Origin: Chlamydiae bacterium RIFCSPHIGHO2_12_FULL_27_8
GTDB taxonomy: Bacteria > Chlamydiota > Chlamydiia > Chlamydiales > SM23-39
Length of the DNA stretch: 5,781 nt
Assembly (NCBI GenBank): GCA_001796155.1
Contig: MGLU01000050.1
Location: forward strand, 1 to 5,781
Reading direction: 5' to 3'
This document shows, piece by piece, positions 1 through 5,657 of the stretch; position 1 is the stretch's first letter, and each line of letters starts with the position of its first letter. The translations under genes were made by a program, and so were the position numbers. The notes below the pieces were generated by a model, which saw only the letters and a program-made list of their open reading frames with translations, did not search any database and was not told the DNA's origin.

Positions 1-462
1 TATCCTAATAGATAATAGCTGTGTTGCATATCTGGCAATAAATAAAAATATAGCTTTAAAAAGAGCTACAAAGACCAATATATATATCAAAGCTAAAAAA
101 TTTTGATCCAAATTAAATTTGTTTGCAATAATCCTAAACATTTTATTTAAAGGATTTGTATTTTTAGAAGCAGCTATATAAATAGCAGCATCTCTTTTTG
201 TAATAACCCCATTTTTATCTAAATCTATTTTATTCCAGTTTGTTCTAATATCTTCTAAACTTACACTATTATTAGAATCTAATTTATTTTTTTTTTGTTT
301 TCCAAATAATGTAAAAAAATCTGCTCCATTATTTGCTATAAATCCCATGGAAAACATTTCCATTTGATTTGCTGTAGTTAAAAAAATTAATGTTATCATT
401 GTAGCAATAGCTAAAGTCAAATGATGTCTGTTTCTTAAAGCTGCAGAAAAAAGTAATTTCAT
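1..462 (-). CDS. msbA: MsbA-like ABC exporter, N-terminal part (runs off the window)
   Basis: An open frame of 154 codons starts at ATG 460-462 and continues past position 1 without a stop, so only the N-terminal part of the membrane domain is present. The translation has a short basic start (MKLLFSAALRNRHH), a hydrophobic helix at about residues 15-33, a polar stretch of about 85 residues, then a second helix at about 121-145 that runs into FIARYATQLLSIRI. That last segment resembles TM2 and the start of the coupling region in type IV ABC exporters. The ATPase domain would lie outside the window. The assignment to MsbA, the inner-membrane flippase for lipid A core, rests on this resemblance and on recalled chlamydial synteny (msbA next to accA). 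The first extracytoplasmic loop is much longer than in E. coli MsbA and carries an EF-hand-like motif. The start is 3 nt past the accA stop with no clear Shine-Dalgarno sequence, so coupled translation is likely. Another lipid or peptide exporter is possible. Confidence 0.6.
   Translation of the reverse strand, partial: MKLLFSAALRNRHHLTLAIATMITLIFLTTANQMEMFSMGFIANNGADFFTLFGKQKKNKLDSNNSVSLEDIRTNWNKIDLDKNGVITKRDAAIYIAASKNTNPLNKMFRIIANKFNLDQNFLALIYILVFVALFKAIFLFIARYATQLLSIRI
190..225 (-). other. EF-hand/dockerin-like calcium-binding loop inside the ABC exporter
   Basis: Residues 80-91 of the exporter read DLDKNGVITKRD. This fits the 12-position EF-hand loop: Asp at 1, Asp at 3, Asn at 5, Gly at 6, Ile at 8, Thr at 9 and Asp at 12. 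Asp rather than Glu at position 12 is closer to dockerin-type loops than to classical calmodulin loops. It lies in the polar stretch between the two predicted membrane helices, which faces outward if the exporter has the usual topology. Only one such loop is visible. Calcium binding is inferred from the motif alone. Confidence 0.45.
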
Positions 463-465
463 ATT

Positions 466-1416
466 TTAACTTAAAAATTTACCAATATTTCTAAACTTTT
501 CATATCTTTTATTAAGAAGATGAGTCAGATCAAACTGTTTATAACTTTCATATGAATTATCAATAAAGTTTTTAAAACTTTCGAAAATTTCATTATGATT
601 CAAATGAGCTCCGCCAAAAGGCTCCGCTATCACGTTATCTATAATACCATTTTCCAATAAAAATTCAGAGTTTAATTTTAAAATTTTAGATGAAATATCA
701 TTTTTTTTTTGATCTTTAAACAAAATTGAAGAACAGCCTTCAGGTGAAATAACTGAATAATAAGAATGTTCAAGCATAGCTATAACATCGCCAATAGCCA
801 TAGCTAATGCACCTCCGGAGCAGCCTTCGCCTATGATAACAACAAATATAGGTGTTTTTATCTTAGCCATTTCAAAAAGGTTATTTGCAATAATAAAACC
901 TTGTCCTCTTTCTTCTGCAGAAAGACCGTGAAATGCTCCGGGAGTATCAATCAAAGAAATTATGGGAATAGAAAATTTTTCTGCTAGTTTCATAACTCTG
1001 AGAGCTTTTCTATAACCCTCAGGATGGGGCATTCCAAAATTTCTAAAAATTCTAGTATTTGTATCTCTACCTTTTTCTTGAGCTACCACCACAAACTTTT
1101 GATTATCTTTTTTACATAAAAAAGAAATAATTGATTTATCATCTTGAAATGTTCTATCGCCAAAAATCTCTTCTTTTTCTGTAAAAACATTATTAATATA
1201 ATCTAGTGAATGAGGCCTATTTGGATGCCTAGAGATTGCTATTCTGTCCATTGGTGATAGACTTGAATAAACTCTCTTTTTTAATTTTTCAAGTTTCTTT
1301 TCCAGCTTTTTTATTTCAGCTGCACTCCAAATAAAACTTTTGTTATTTTGATCTTTTACTTTTGATAAAGTTTCTTCATAGTCAAATATCTGTTTTTCAT
1401 GGGGCAATATATTCAT
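466..1416 (-). CDS. accA: Acetyl-CoA carboxylase carboxyltransferase subunit alpha
   Basis: AccA pairs with AccD to form the cytoplasmic carboxyltransferase that moves the carboxyl group from carboxybiotin to acetyl-CoA, giving malonyl-CoA for fatty-acid synthesis. At 316 residues it is full length. Residues 32-50 form the usual charged N-terminal helix. Family blocks follow in order: RHPNRP (63-68), GDRTF (86-90), NFGMPHPEGYRKALR (126-140), DTPGAF (157-162), AEERGQG (167-173), the oxyanion-type IGEGCSGGALA (195-205) and SVISPEGCSSIL (221-232). Two positions differ from the commonest form: His163 replaces Pro after DTPGAF, and Cys199 replaces Gly in GEGGSGG, the latter being recalled from chlamydial AccA too. 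ATG 1414-1416 gives the chlamydia-like start MNILPHEKQ. It lies 6 nt after the upstream stop, and the nearest AAGGA is 16 nt away, so coupling to the L,D-transpeptidase gene is likely. No accD is visible. A run of ten A occurs at codons 236-239. Confidence 0.97.
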   Translation of the reverse strand: MNILPHEKQIFDYEETLSKVKDQNNKSFIWSAAEIKKLEKKLEKLKKRVYSSLSPMDRIAISRHPNRPHSLDYINNVFTEKEEIFGDRTFQDDKSIISFLCKKDNQKFVVVAQEKGRDTNTRIFRNFGMPHPEGYRKALRVMKLAEKFSIPIISLIDTPGAFHGLSAEERGQGFIIANNLFEMAKIKTPIFVVIIGEGCSGGALAMAIGDVIAMLEHSYYSVISPEGCSSILFKDQKKNDISSKILKLNSEFLLENGIIDNVIAEPFGGAHLNHNEIFESFKNFIDNSYESYKQFDLTHLLNKRYEKFRNIGKFLS

Positions 1417-1422
1417 GAAAGA

Positions 1423-2418
1423 TTATTTTTTTTCCTTAATAAACTTATTATCCTTAAAATCCTTAACAAGTTCCACTGTCGTATTTCTGGAAATTATTAT
1501 AGAAAATAATTCTTCCATATCCTCAGATAAAAGCCTTACACATCCATCACTTTCATATTTACCTACTTTTTCTCTATCCTCAACAAATTGATTATTAACT
1601 TCAAGCCATGGAGCTCCATGAATACCAAGCCCTTTTGGACTTTCTGTGCAGTTTGCAATCTCTTTATCAAAAGGTATCCATCTAGTTCCAAATATTTTTA
1701 TCATTTGAATTTTGCTGTCTTGAAAATATCCCATGGTATCGTTCTTATATATAGCTACCTTAGAACCAAGTTCATATTCGCCAATAGGTGTTAAATAACC
1801 GGAAAGTCTTTTTGAATCTTTTCTTCCAAGTCCTACATTATATGTTTTTAAAAGTACTTTTTCATTAGTATCTAAATCATTATAATAGAACCACATTTTT
1901 GATCTTGAAAGATCAATAATTAAATGGAATTTTAAATTTTTATCTTTTTTTAAAACATTAAATCTATCTCCGGGTGTAACATTTTGTGTAAAATAATCTG
2001 CCTTTCTATTTAGCGATCTAGCTATGAAATGTCTTGTAGTAGAATAATATGACGAGTAGTCTGCAATCCAGGCAGGTCTTCCTTTTAACCAGGGTACTCT
2101 TGAAGAATAAGTAATTGTTTCAACAATAGGAAGTTTCGAAGAATCTAAAGCAAAAAATCTATCAATAATATTATTATCAGGTAAATTATCATCAATAACT
2201 TCTTTTTTAATCTCTTCAGTTTTTTTTAAAGCAACAGTTTTTTGTTTTTCAATCTTTTTTTCAGGAATTTTTTCTACAATTTTTACTTCTTGAACTTTAT
2301 TTTTTTTTGAATCAAAAACTATTTCTTTGTTATTTTTTTTGTTTTTCATAGTTCCTGCAATACCAATAAATGCAAAAAGCAAAATAGCTGCAATGATTAA
2401 ATATTTTATCGAAGACAA
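1423..2418 (-). CDS. Membrane-anchored YkuD-family L,D-transpeptidase
   Basis: This is probably a peptidoglycan L,D-transpeptidase, which forms 3-3 cross-links or attaches proteins to the wall outside the inner membrane. Of 331 residues, 5-22 form one hydrophobic helix (signal anchor or uncleaved signal peptide) and about 25-75 are a Lys/Glu-rich linker. A YkuD catalytic domain follows from about 163 to 317. It shows the LxPIGEY form of the TPxG motif (209-215), GIHGAP with His267, and SDGCVR (290-295) with the nucleophile Cys293. The spacing from His267 to Ser290 exceeds the usual 14-17, so there is a small insert. The motif normally reads SHGC; here Asp291 replaces the second His. The first His and the Cys are kept, so activity is plausible. 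The TTG start at 2416-2418 is chosen because AGGAG lies 6 nt upstream and because the first ATG (residue 24) would remove the membrane helix. It starts the unit that continues into accA. I recall an unassigned gene (CT266) at this place in Chlamydia but cannot say whether it is homologous. Confidence 0.88.
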   Translation of the reverse strand: MSSIKYLIIAAILLFAFIGIAGTMKNKKNNKEIVFDSKKNKVQEVKIVEKIPEKKIEKQKTVALKKTEEIKKEVIDDNLPDNNIIDRFFALDSSKLPIVETITYSSRVPWLKGRPAWIADYSSYYSTTRHFIARSLNRKADYFTQNVTPGDRFNVLKKDKNLKFHLIIDLSRSKMWFYYNDLDTNEKVLLKTYNVGLGRKDSKRLSGYLTPIGEYELGSKVAIYKNDTMGYFQDSKIQMIKIFGTRWIPFDKEIANCTESPKGLGIHGAPWLEVNNQFVEDREKVGKYESDGCVRLLSEDMEELFSIIISRNTTVELVKDFKDNKFIKEKK

Positions 2419-2424
2419 GGCAAA

Positions 2425-2429
2425 CTCCT
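2425..2429 (-). promoter_or_regulatory. Strong ribosome binding site that fixes a TTG start
   Basis: AGGAG on the minus strand sits 6 nt before TTG 2416-2418. It is the best Shine-Dalgarno match seen in the window and supports the non-ATG start of the L,D-transpeptidase, keeping its membrane anchor. Confidence 0.75.
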
Positions 2430-2497
2430 ATTTTTTCAAGTATAACTTAAACATTACTAAAAAATTTATTTTTATTGAATAATTTTAAGAATTTAAA

Positions 2498-2503
2498 ATT
2501 ATA
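2498..2503 (-). promoter_or_regulatory. Possible -10 box for the L,D-transpeptidase-accA-msbA unit
   Basis: A perfect TATAAT lies between the terminator of the upstream gene and the TTG start, about 80 nt before the start. No good -35 is seen: at 17 nt spacing the hexamer is AAACTT, after which the spacer is T-rich. A second TATACT at 2439-2444 would give a very short leader. Some promoter is expected here because the terminator separates this unit from the HU gene. Exact matches are common in DNA this AT-rich. Confidence 0.35.
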
Positions 2504-2542
2504 TACTGAAAAAAAATAAAAAGTTTATTAGAAAAATTTATG

Positions 2543-2579
2543 AAAAAAGTAAAGAAACCACCTAATTTCTTAGATGGTT
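2543..2579 (-). terminator. Rho-independent terminator after the HU/IHF gene
   Basis: On the minus strand AACCATCTAA (2579-2570) pairs with TTAGGTGGTT (2565-2556) around a GAAA tetraloop. This is a 10-bp stem with one U-G wobble, followed by TCTTTACTTTTTT. The hairpin begins 6 nt after the HU stop codon. The plus strand has no T run after the hairpin, so it should act only on leftward transcription. It separates the HU gene from the L,D-transpeptidase unit. Confidence 0.85.
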
Positions 2580-2585
2580 AAAATA

Positions 2586-2903
2586 TTATTCTTCTGAACT
2601 ATTTGGTGTAGCAATCCCTGTCTCAATTTCATGCTTCATTTTTTTACCGGGAGTGAATTTTATAGCTTTTCTAGCAGGAATTTCAATTGGAACATCCGGA
2701 TTTTTTGGGTTTCTACCAATTTTTCTTTTTCTTTGAACTATTTCAAAAACGCCAAAATCTCGAAACTCTAATCTATCCCCATGTACTAATGATTCATACA
2801 TTTCATCTAAAAATGCTTGTACAATTACTCTTACATCATTTGGATGAATATTCTTTTTTTGTGAAATTTTATGTATGAGACTTTTTTTTGTCATTGTCCC
2901 CAT
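2586..2903 (-). CDS. HU/IHF-family nucleoid DNA-bending protein
   Basis: This small basic protein of the bacterial histone-like family would bind as a dimer to the minor groove and bend or wrap DNA. Of 105 residues, 4-45 form the two N-terminal dimerisation helices (MTKKSLIHKIS onward). Then come FRDFGVFEI (47-55), the signature KIGRNPKN (61-68) and the tip of the DNA-binding arm, and IPARKAIKFTPGKKMK (75-90). Pro66 in GRNPK matches the proline that intercalates into DNA in HU and IHF. The acidic tail ending SSEE is a short extension. HU and IHF subunits cannot be told apart reliably by eye; in Chlamydia the gene at this place is called himD/ihfA, so no symbol is given. ATG 2901-2903 is preferred because AAGGGG lies 6 nt upstream. 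The internal ATG at residue 4 has GGGG only 3 nt away but gives the more typical MTKK start, so it remains possible. A strong terminator follows. Confidence 0.93.
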   Translation of the reverse strand: MGTMTKKSLIHKISQKKNIHPNDVRVIVQAFLDEMYESLVHGDRLEFRDFGVFEIVQRKRKIGRNPKNPDVPIEIPARKAIKFTPGKKMKHEIETGIATPNSSEE

Positions 2904-2909
2904 TATTAG

Positions 2910-2915
2910 CCCCTT
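2910..2915 (-). promoter_or_regulatory. Shine-Dalgarno-like AAGGGG before the HU/IHF gene
   Basis: AAGGGG lies 6 nt before ATG 2901-2903 and favours this start over the internal ATG at 2892-2894. GGGG can pair with the CCUCC anti-Shine-Dalgarno sequence through one G-U pair. Confidence 0.55.
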
Positions 2916-2941
2916 TTTTTAGCTCTTTTTTCATTAAGCAC

Positions 2942-2970
2942 ATTGTCTTATGTTATTAATTTTCAATCAA
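2942..2970 (-). promoter_or_regulatory. Possible promoter for the HU/IHF gene
   Basis: On the minus strand TTGATT (2970-2965) and GACAAT (2947-2942) are 17 nt apart, each matching the housekeeping consensus at four of six positions. A start near 2935 would give a leader of about 30 nt. Read-through from tyrS is equally possible, because the 84-nt gap shows no convincing terminator. Confidence 0.25.
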
Positions 2971-2987
2971 GTACTTTTTCAAAAAAA

Positions 2988-4250
2988 TTATTTTGAAAAT
3001 ATTTCAATTAAAATTTTTTTCTTTTTTCCTGAAGAAAAAAGTAAAAATTTTTTTCCTATAATATCTGATTCATTAATCAAATAATTTGGATCTGTAACTT
3101 TTTTATTATTTAAATATGCACCGCCATTTTTTATTAATTTTACAGCTTCAGATTTTGAAGTTGTTAAATTAATTTTAAATGAAATTTCTGAAAACTTATT
3201 ACCTAATATTTCATTAATTGTTAAATCAAATTTAGGCATGTCATTTGATATTTCTTTTAAAATATCTACGTCCAAAACAGCATCTGAGCCGGGTTTTAAC
3301 CCATCAGTAACTTTTAATGCTTTTTCAAGACCTTCTTTTTCATGGACAAATTTTGTTACTTCTTCTGCTAATATTTTTTGTGCGGTATTAGGAATATAAG
3401 TTGACTTTGCCATATCATTTTCAATTTCTAAAATTTTTTCCAAATCTAAAAAAGTAAGCATTTTTAAAAGTTTTATAACATCCTGATCGGGAACTCTTAT
3501 CAAATATTGATAAAATTGATATGAAGATAATTTATCTTCATCAAGCCATATAGCACCATCTTCAGTTTTACCAAATTTTTTACCATCACTTCTCGTTAAA
3601 AGAGGAAAAGTAAAACCATATACCGGTTTTTTAGACATTTTTCTAACCAGTTCTATACCTGCGGTAATATTTCCCCATTGGTCAGAGCCTCCCATTTGAA
3701 GAGTAACGTTTTTGTGTTCATTCAAATAATAATAGTCATAACCTTGCAGTATCTGATATGAAAATTCAGTAAAACTCATTCCCTCTTCTGATTGCATTCT
3801 TAATTTTACACTTTCTTTTGAAAGCATAGGTCCAATTCTAAACTGTTTACCGACATCCCTTAAAAAATCTGTAAAAAGTATTTTAGAGAACCAGTCATTG
3901 TTATTAACAAATTCAACATCATTTCCCAATACTTTTTTTAGAAATTTTTCAATTTTTGCAGCATTATGCAAAATTATGGAATCATCTAAAAAAGGTCTTT
4001 CTAAACTTTTTCCTGACGGATCCCCTATCCTAGCTGTAGCTCCACCAACTAATGCTATTGCCTTATGATTAAATTTCTTTAACCAGTAAAGGGCAATAAT
4101 TCCTACTAAATTTCCTAGATGAAGACTATCAGAAGTGGGATCAAAACCAACATAGCATGTGACGCTTTCATTTAAAATTTTTGCTAAATTTTCATCAGTT
4201 TTCCGATCAATAAATCCTCTTTTTTGAAGAGTATCAATTACATTTGTCAT
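2988..4250 (-). CDS. tyrS: Tyrosine--tRNA ligase
   Basis: This is a class I aminoacyl-tRNA synthetase that activates tyrosine with ATP and charges tRNA-Tyr in the cytoplasm, normally as a dimer. At 420 residues it matches the usual bacterial length. The Rossmann catalytic domain has YVGFDPTSDSLHLGN (33-47) with the HIGH-type signature HLGN (44-47), then GGATARIGDPSGK (69-81). The tyrosine-binding region includes SYQILQGYDYYYL (164-176) and MGGSDQWGN (186-194). The KMSKS-type loop is KFGKT (225-229). An alpha-helical anticodon-binding region follows, and residues about 355-418 are the S4-like RNA-binding domain (TSKSEAVKLIKNGGAYLNN). All catalytic motifs are present. ATG 4248-4250 is preceded by GGA at 6 nt, a weak Shine-Dalgarno sequence. 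The gene lies 40 nt after the unassigned 100-residue gene, probably in the same transcript. I see no T-box leader. Confidence 0.98.
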   Translation of the reverse strand: MTNVIDTLQKRGFIDRKTDENLAKILNESVTCYVGFDPTSDSLHLGNLVGIIALYWLKKFNHKAIALVGGATARIGDPSGKSLERPFLDDSIILHNAAKIEKFLKKVLGNDVEFVNNNDWFSKILFTDFLRDVGKQFRIGPMLSKESVKLRMQSEEGMSFTEFSYQILQGYDYYYLNEHKNVTLQMGGSDQWGNITAGIELVRKMSKKPVYGFTFPLLTRSDGKKFGKTEDGAIWLDEDKLSSYQFYQYLIRVPDQDVIKLLKMLTFLDLEKILEIENDMAKSTYIPNTAQKILAEEVTKFVHEKEGLEKALKVTDGLKPGSDAVLDVDILKEISNDMPKFDLTINEILGNKFSEISFKINLTTSKSEAVKLIKNGGAYLNNKKVTDPNYLINESDIIGKKFLLFSSGKKKKILIEIFSK

Positions 4251-4290
4251 TTAAAATCCAAATTTTAGTTAAATATTAAATTAAATTTAA

Positions 4291-4593
4291 TTACTTTTCA
4301 ATTGAATCTGATTCAATATTTAAATTATAAAAAATATCACTTTTAAAAGGTATATTTTGGAATAACTCTGCAATTTTATTAGATATTTTTGCACTTGTTG
4401 AATTTTCATCAAAAAGAGCGATGCTTTTTTTTGTTATATCACATCTATTAGGATGTTTTGCAATTTTTTCATAAATTTCGTTTGTTTTTTTTGCAATATT
4501 ATCCGGGTAAACTCTATGGTCAATATCGTTTAATCTATTTATTAATTTTTCTTTAATTTTTATAACTTTAAAGCTTTCCGGTTCAATCTGCAT
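4291..4593 (-). CDS. Unassigned small protein, 100 residues, upstream of tyrS
   Basis: I do not recognise this gene with confidence. It looks real: it has a GGGGG Shine-Dalgarno-like site 6 nt before ATG 4591-4593 and a TATAAT just upstream, it is co-directional with tyrS, and it fills most of the interval between rpiA and tyrS. The product is cytoplasmic, with no signal peptide or membrane helix. It is mostly charged and probably helical, with one Cys (Cys51). Residues 11-44 (IKIKEKL to VYPDNIAKK to IYEKI) faintly recall the sigma-28-binding part of FlgM, and CDITKKSIALF (51-61) recalls its earlier conserved part, but in the reverse of the usual order. From memory, Chlamydia has fliA (sigma-28) directly before tyrS, which gives this weak likeness some context. 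It could equally be a lineage-specific protein with no known relatives. Confidence 0.65.
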   Translation of the reverse strand: MQIEPESFKVIKIKEKLINRLNDIDHRVYPDNIAKKTNEIYEKIAKHPNRCDITKKSIALFDENSTSAKISNKIAELFQNIPFKSDIFYNLNIESDSIEK

Positions 4594-4599
4594 AAAATA

Positions 4600-4617
4600 C
4601 CCCCAACTATAATTATA
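4600..4617 (-). promoter_or_regulatory. -10 box and Shine-Dalgarno site for the small gene-tyrS unit
   Basis: A perfect TATAAT (4617-4612) lies within the 12-bp palindrome CTATAATTATAG (4607-4618). It is followed by GGGGG (4604-4600), 6 nt before ATG 4591-4593. Transcription starting about 7 nt after the box would begin right at the Shine-Dalgarno site, leaving a leader of only about 12 nt. No good -35 is seen: at 17 nt spacing it is TAAAAA, which overlaps a 16-bp palindrome at 4625-4640. Confidence 0.4.
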
Positions 4618-4677
4618 GGATATTTAAAAATTAATTTTTACACAAACACAAAAATGGATTTTTTTTTAAAAAAAGGC

Positions 4678-5340
4678 TTAATTATTTGTAATAGTTTCAA
4701 TTCTATCTTCATATCCAATTAAGATTTCAGGATTGAAATCTAAAAATAGACCGGTTTCCAAAACTCCGGGAATATGTTTTAAAACAAAAGCTATTTTTTG
4801 CGGATGTTCAATTAAAGGAATTTCTAAATCATATATAAAATTACCGGAATCCGTAATTACAAATTCATTGTTTTTTTTTCTAAATTCTCCGATTAAATTA
4901 AGATTTCTTAATTTTAAAACTGTTAAATTTTTTGCAAATGGTAAAATTTCTAAAGGAAGAAGTGTATTGCCGATTTTTTTTACTTTTTTGGTAAAATCTG
5001 CAATTATTAAAATCTTTTTGGAATTATAAGCTAATATTTTTTCTTTAAAAAATGCAGCTCCCCTTCCTTTTATCATATTTCTATTATCGTCGATTTGGTC
5101 TGCACCGTCTACATATATATCGATAGAATTGATTGTATCTATCTCTACAAGAGGAATGTTTAGTTTTTTTGCTAAATTATATGATTCTATAGAAGATGAT
5201 ACAGCTTTTATATTGAGATTTGCTTTAGATAGCTCTTCGATAAAACAATTAGCAGTAGATCCTGTACCAAGACCGACAATTTGTTTATCTTTTATATATT
5301 CAAGTGCTTTTCTACCAAGATTTATTTTAATATTTTCCAT
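4678..5340 (-). CDS. rpiA: Ribose-5-phosphate isomerase A
   Basis: RpiA interconverts ribose 5-phosphate and ribulose 5-phosphate in the non-oxidative pentose phosphate pathway, supplying ribose for nucleotides. At 220 residues it has the usual length. The phosphate-binding loop is GLGTGST (23-29), followed by AVSSS (46-50). The active-site block DGADQID (78-84) supplies Asp78 and Asp81, and KGRGAAFFKEK (91-101) supplies Lys91 and Glu100. These match E. coli Asp81, Asp84, Lys94 and Glu103 with a constant offset of three. TDSGNFIYD (163-171) and PGVLETGLF (191-199) complete the family pattern. Small departures are Arg93 where KGGG is usual, Ser165 in place of Asn, and Thr196 where His is common, but all catalytic residues remain. 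ATG 5338-5340 lies 4 nt after the ptsH stop with no Shine-Dalgarno sequence, so translation is probably coupled to ptsH. No convincing terminator follows; only a T7A9 tract is seen just after the stop. Confidence 0.96.
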   Translation of the reverse strand: MENIKINLGRKALEYIKDKQIVGLGTGSTANCFIEELSKANLNIKAVSSSIESYNLAKKLNIPLVEIDTINSIDIYVDGADQIDDNRNMIKGRGAAFFKEKILAYNSKKILIIADFTKKVKKIGNTLLPLEILPFAKNLTVLKLRNLNLIGEFRKKNNEFVITDSGNFIYDLEIPLIEHPQKIAFVLKHIPGVLETGLFLDFNPEILIGYEDRIETITNN

Positions 5341-5344
5341 ATAT

Positions 5345-5629
5345 TCAATATTTAATGTTGAACTTATTTTTAGCTAATTTTAAAATTTCTTCAACAGCTT
5401 TTTTTGCATCTGATCCGGTTGCTTCAATTTGAATTTTAGAGCCTCTGCTAGCTGCTAGCATCAAAATACCTAAAAGAGATTTTGCATTTACTTTGTAACC
5501 TTTAAAAATTAAAAAAATGGATGAATTAAATGAAGATGTGCATTTAACAAGTTCTGTTGATGGTCTTGTATGAAGACCTTTTTCATTTTTTACAACAAAT
5601 ACACTTTTACATTTTTTATTTCCAAACAT
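5345..5629 (-). CDS. ptsH: Phosphocarrier protein HPr
   Basis: HPr is the small cytoplasmic carrier that takes phosphate from phosphoenolpyruvate via enzyme I and passes it on to EIIA-type proteins. At 94 residues it is slightly longer than usual (about 85-90), with about five extra residues at the N-terminus. GLHTRPS (18-24) carries the active-site His20, where GLHARPA is usual. NAKSLLGILMLAA (48-60) has Ser51 at the place of the regulatory Ser46 of Gram-positive HPr, so control by an HPr kinase is possible, though none is visible here. The C-terminal helix (AKKAVEEILKLA) is typical. ATG 5627-5629 has no good Shine-Dalgarno sequence. It ends in UGA, which argues for the standard bacterial code. 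No enzyme I gene follows, unlike the ptsH-ptsI order I recall in Chlamydia; instead rpiA is 4 nt away. The carrier may serve regulation rather than sugar uptake (inference). Confidence 0.93.
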   Translation of the reverse strand: MFGNKKCKSVFVVKNEKGLHTRPSTELVKCTSSFNSSIFLIFKGYKVNAKSLLGILMLAASRGSKIQIEATGSDAKKAVEEILKLAKNKFNIKY

Positions 5630-5657
5630 ATAAAAAGCTAAAACCAGATTTTTTCTT

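Noticed and set aside
1588..1794. Plus-strand open frame of 68 codons
   Set aside because: It lies wholly opposite the conserved catalytic domain of the L,D-transpeptidase, has no family features and reads as an antisense shadow.
2687..2878. Plus-strand open frame of 63 codons
   Set aside because: It is opposite the HU/IHF gene; its Phe-rich product is just the reverse reading of Lys codons.
2976..2999. 9-bp inverted repeat (TTTTCAAAA / TTTTGAAAA) over the tyrS stop codon, considered as a terminator
   Set aside because: The stem has only one G-C pair and no T run follows on the minus strand, so it should be too weak to terminate.
4251..4290. T-box or other tRNA-sensing leader before tyrS
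   Set aside because: The gap to the upstream gene is only 40 nt, almost pure A/T, with no T-box sequence or stem structure.
4659..4677. T7A9 tract just after rpiA, considered as a terminator hairpin
   Set aside because: Self-pairing would leave no proper loop and no G-C pairs close the stem; it looks like an ordinary A/T tract.
4733..5029. Plus-strand open frame of 98 codons
   Set aside because: It lies inside rpiA on the opposite strand, where the conserved RpiA motifs account for the sequence.
5345..5347. Possibility of a mycoplasma-type code suggested by the low GC
   Set aside because: ptsH ends in UGA at its normal family length, directly before the rpiA start, so UGA acts as a stop.
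5129..5377. Plus-strand open frame of 82 codons
   Set aside because: It is opposite rpiA and the end of ptsH, both with clear family motifs; no ribosome site was seen.
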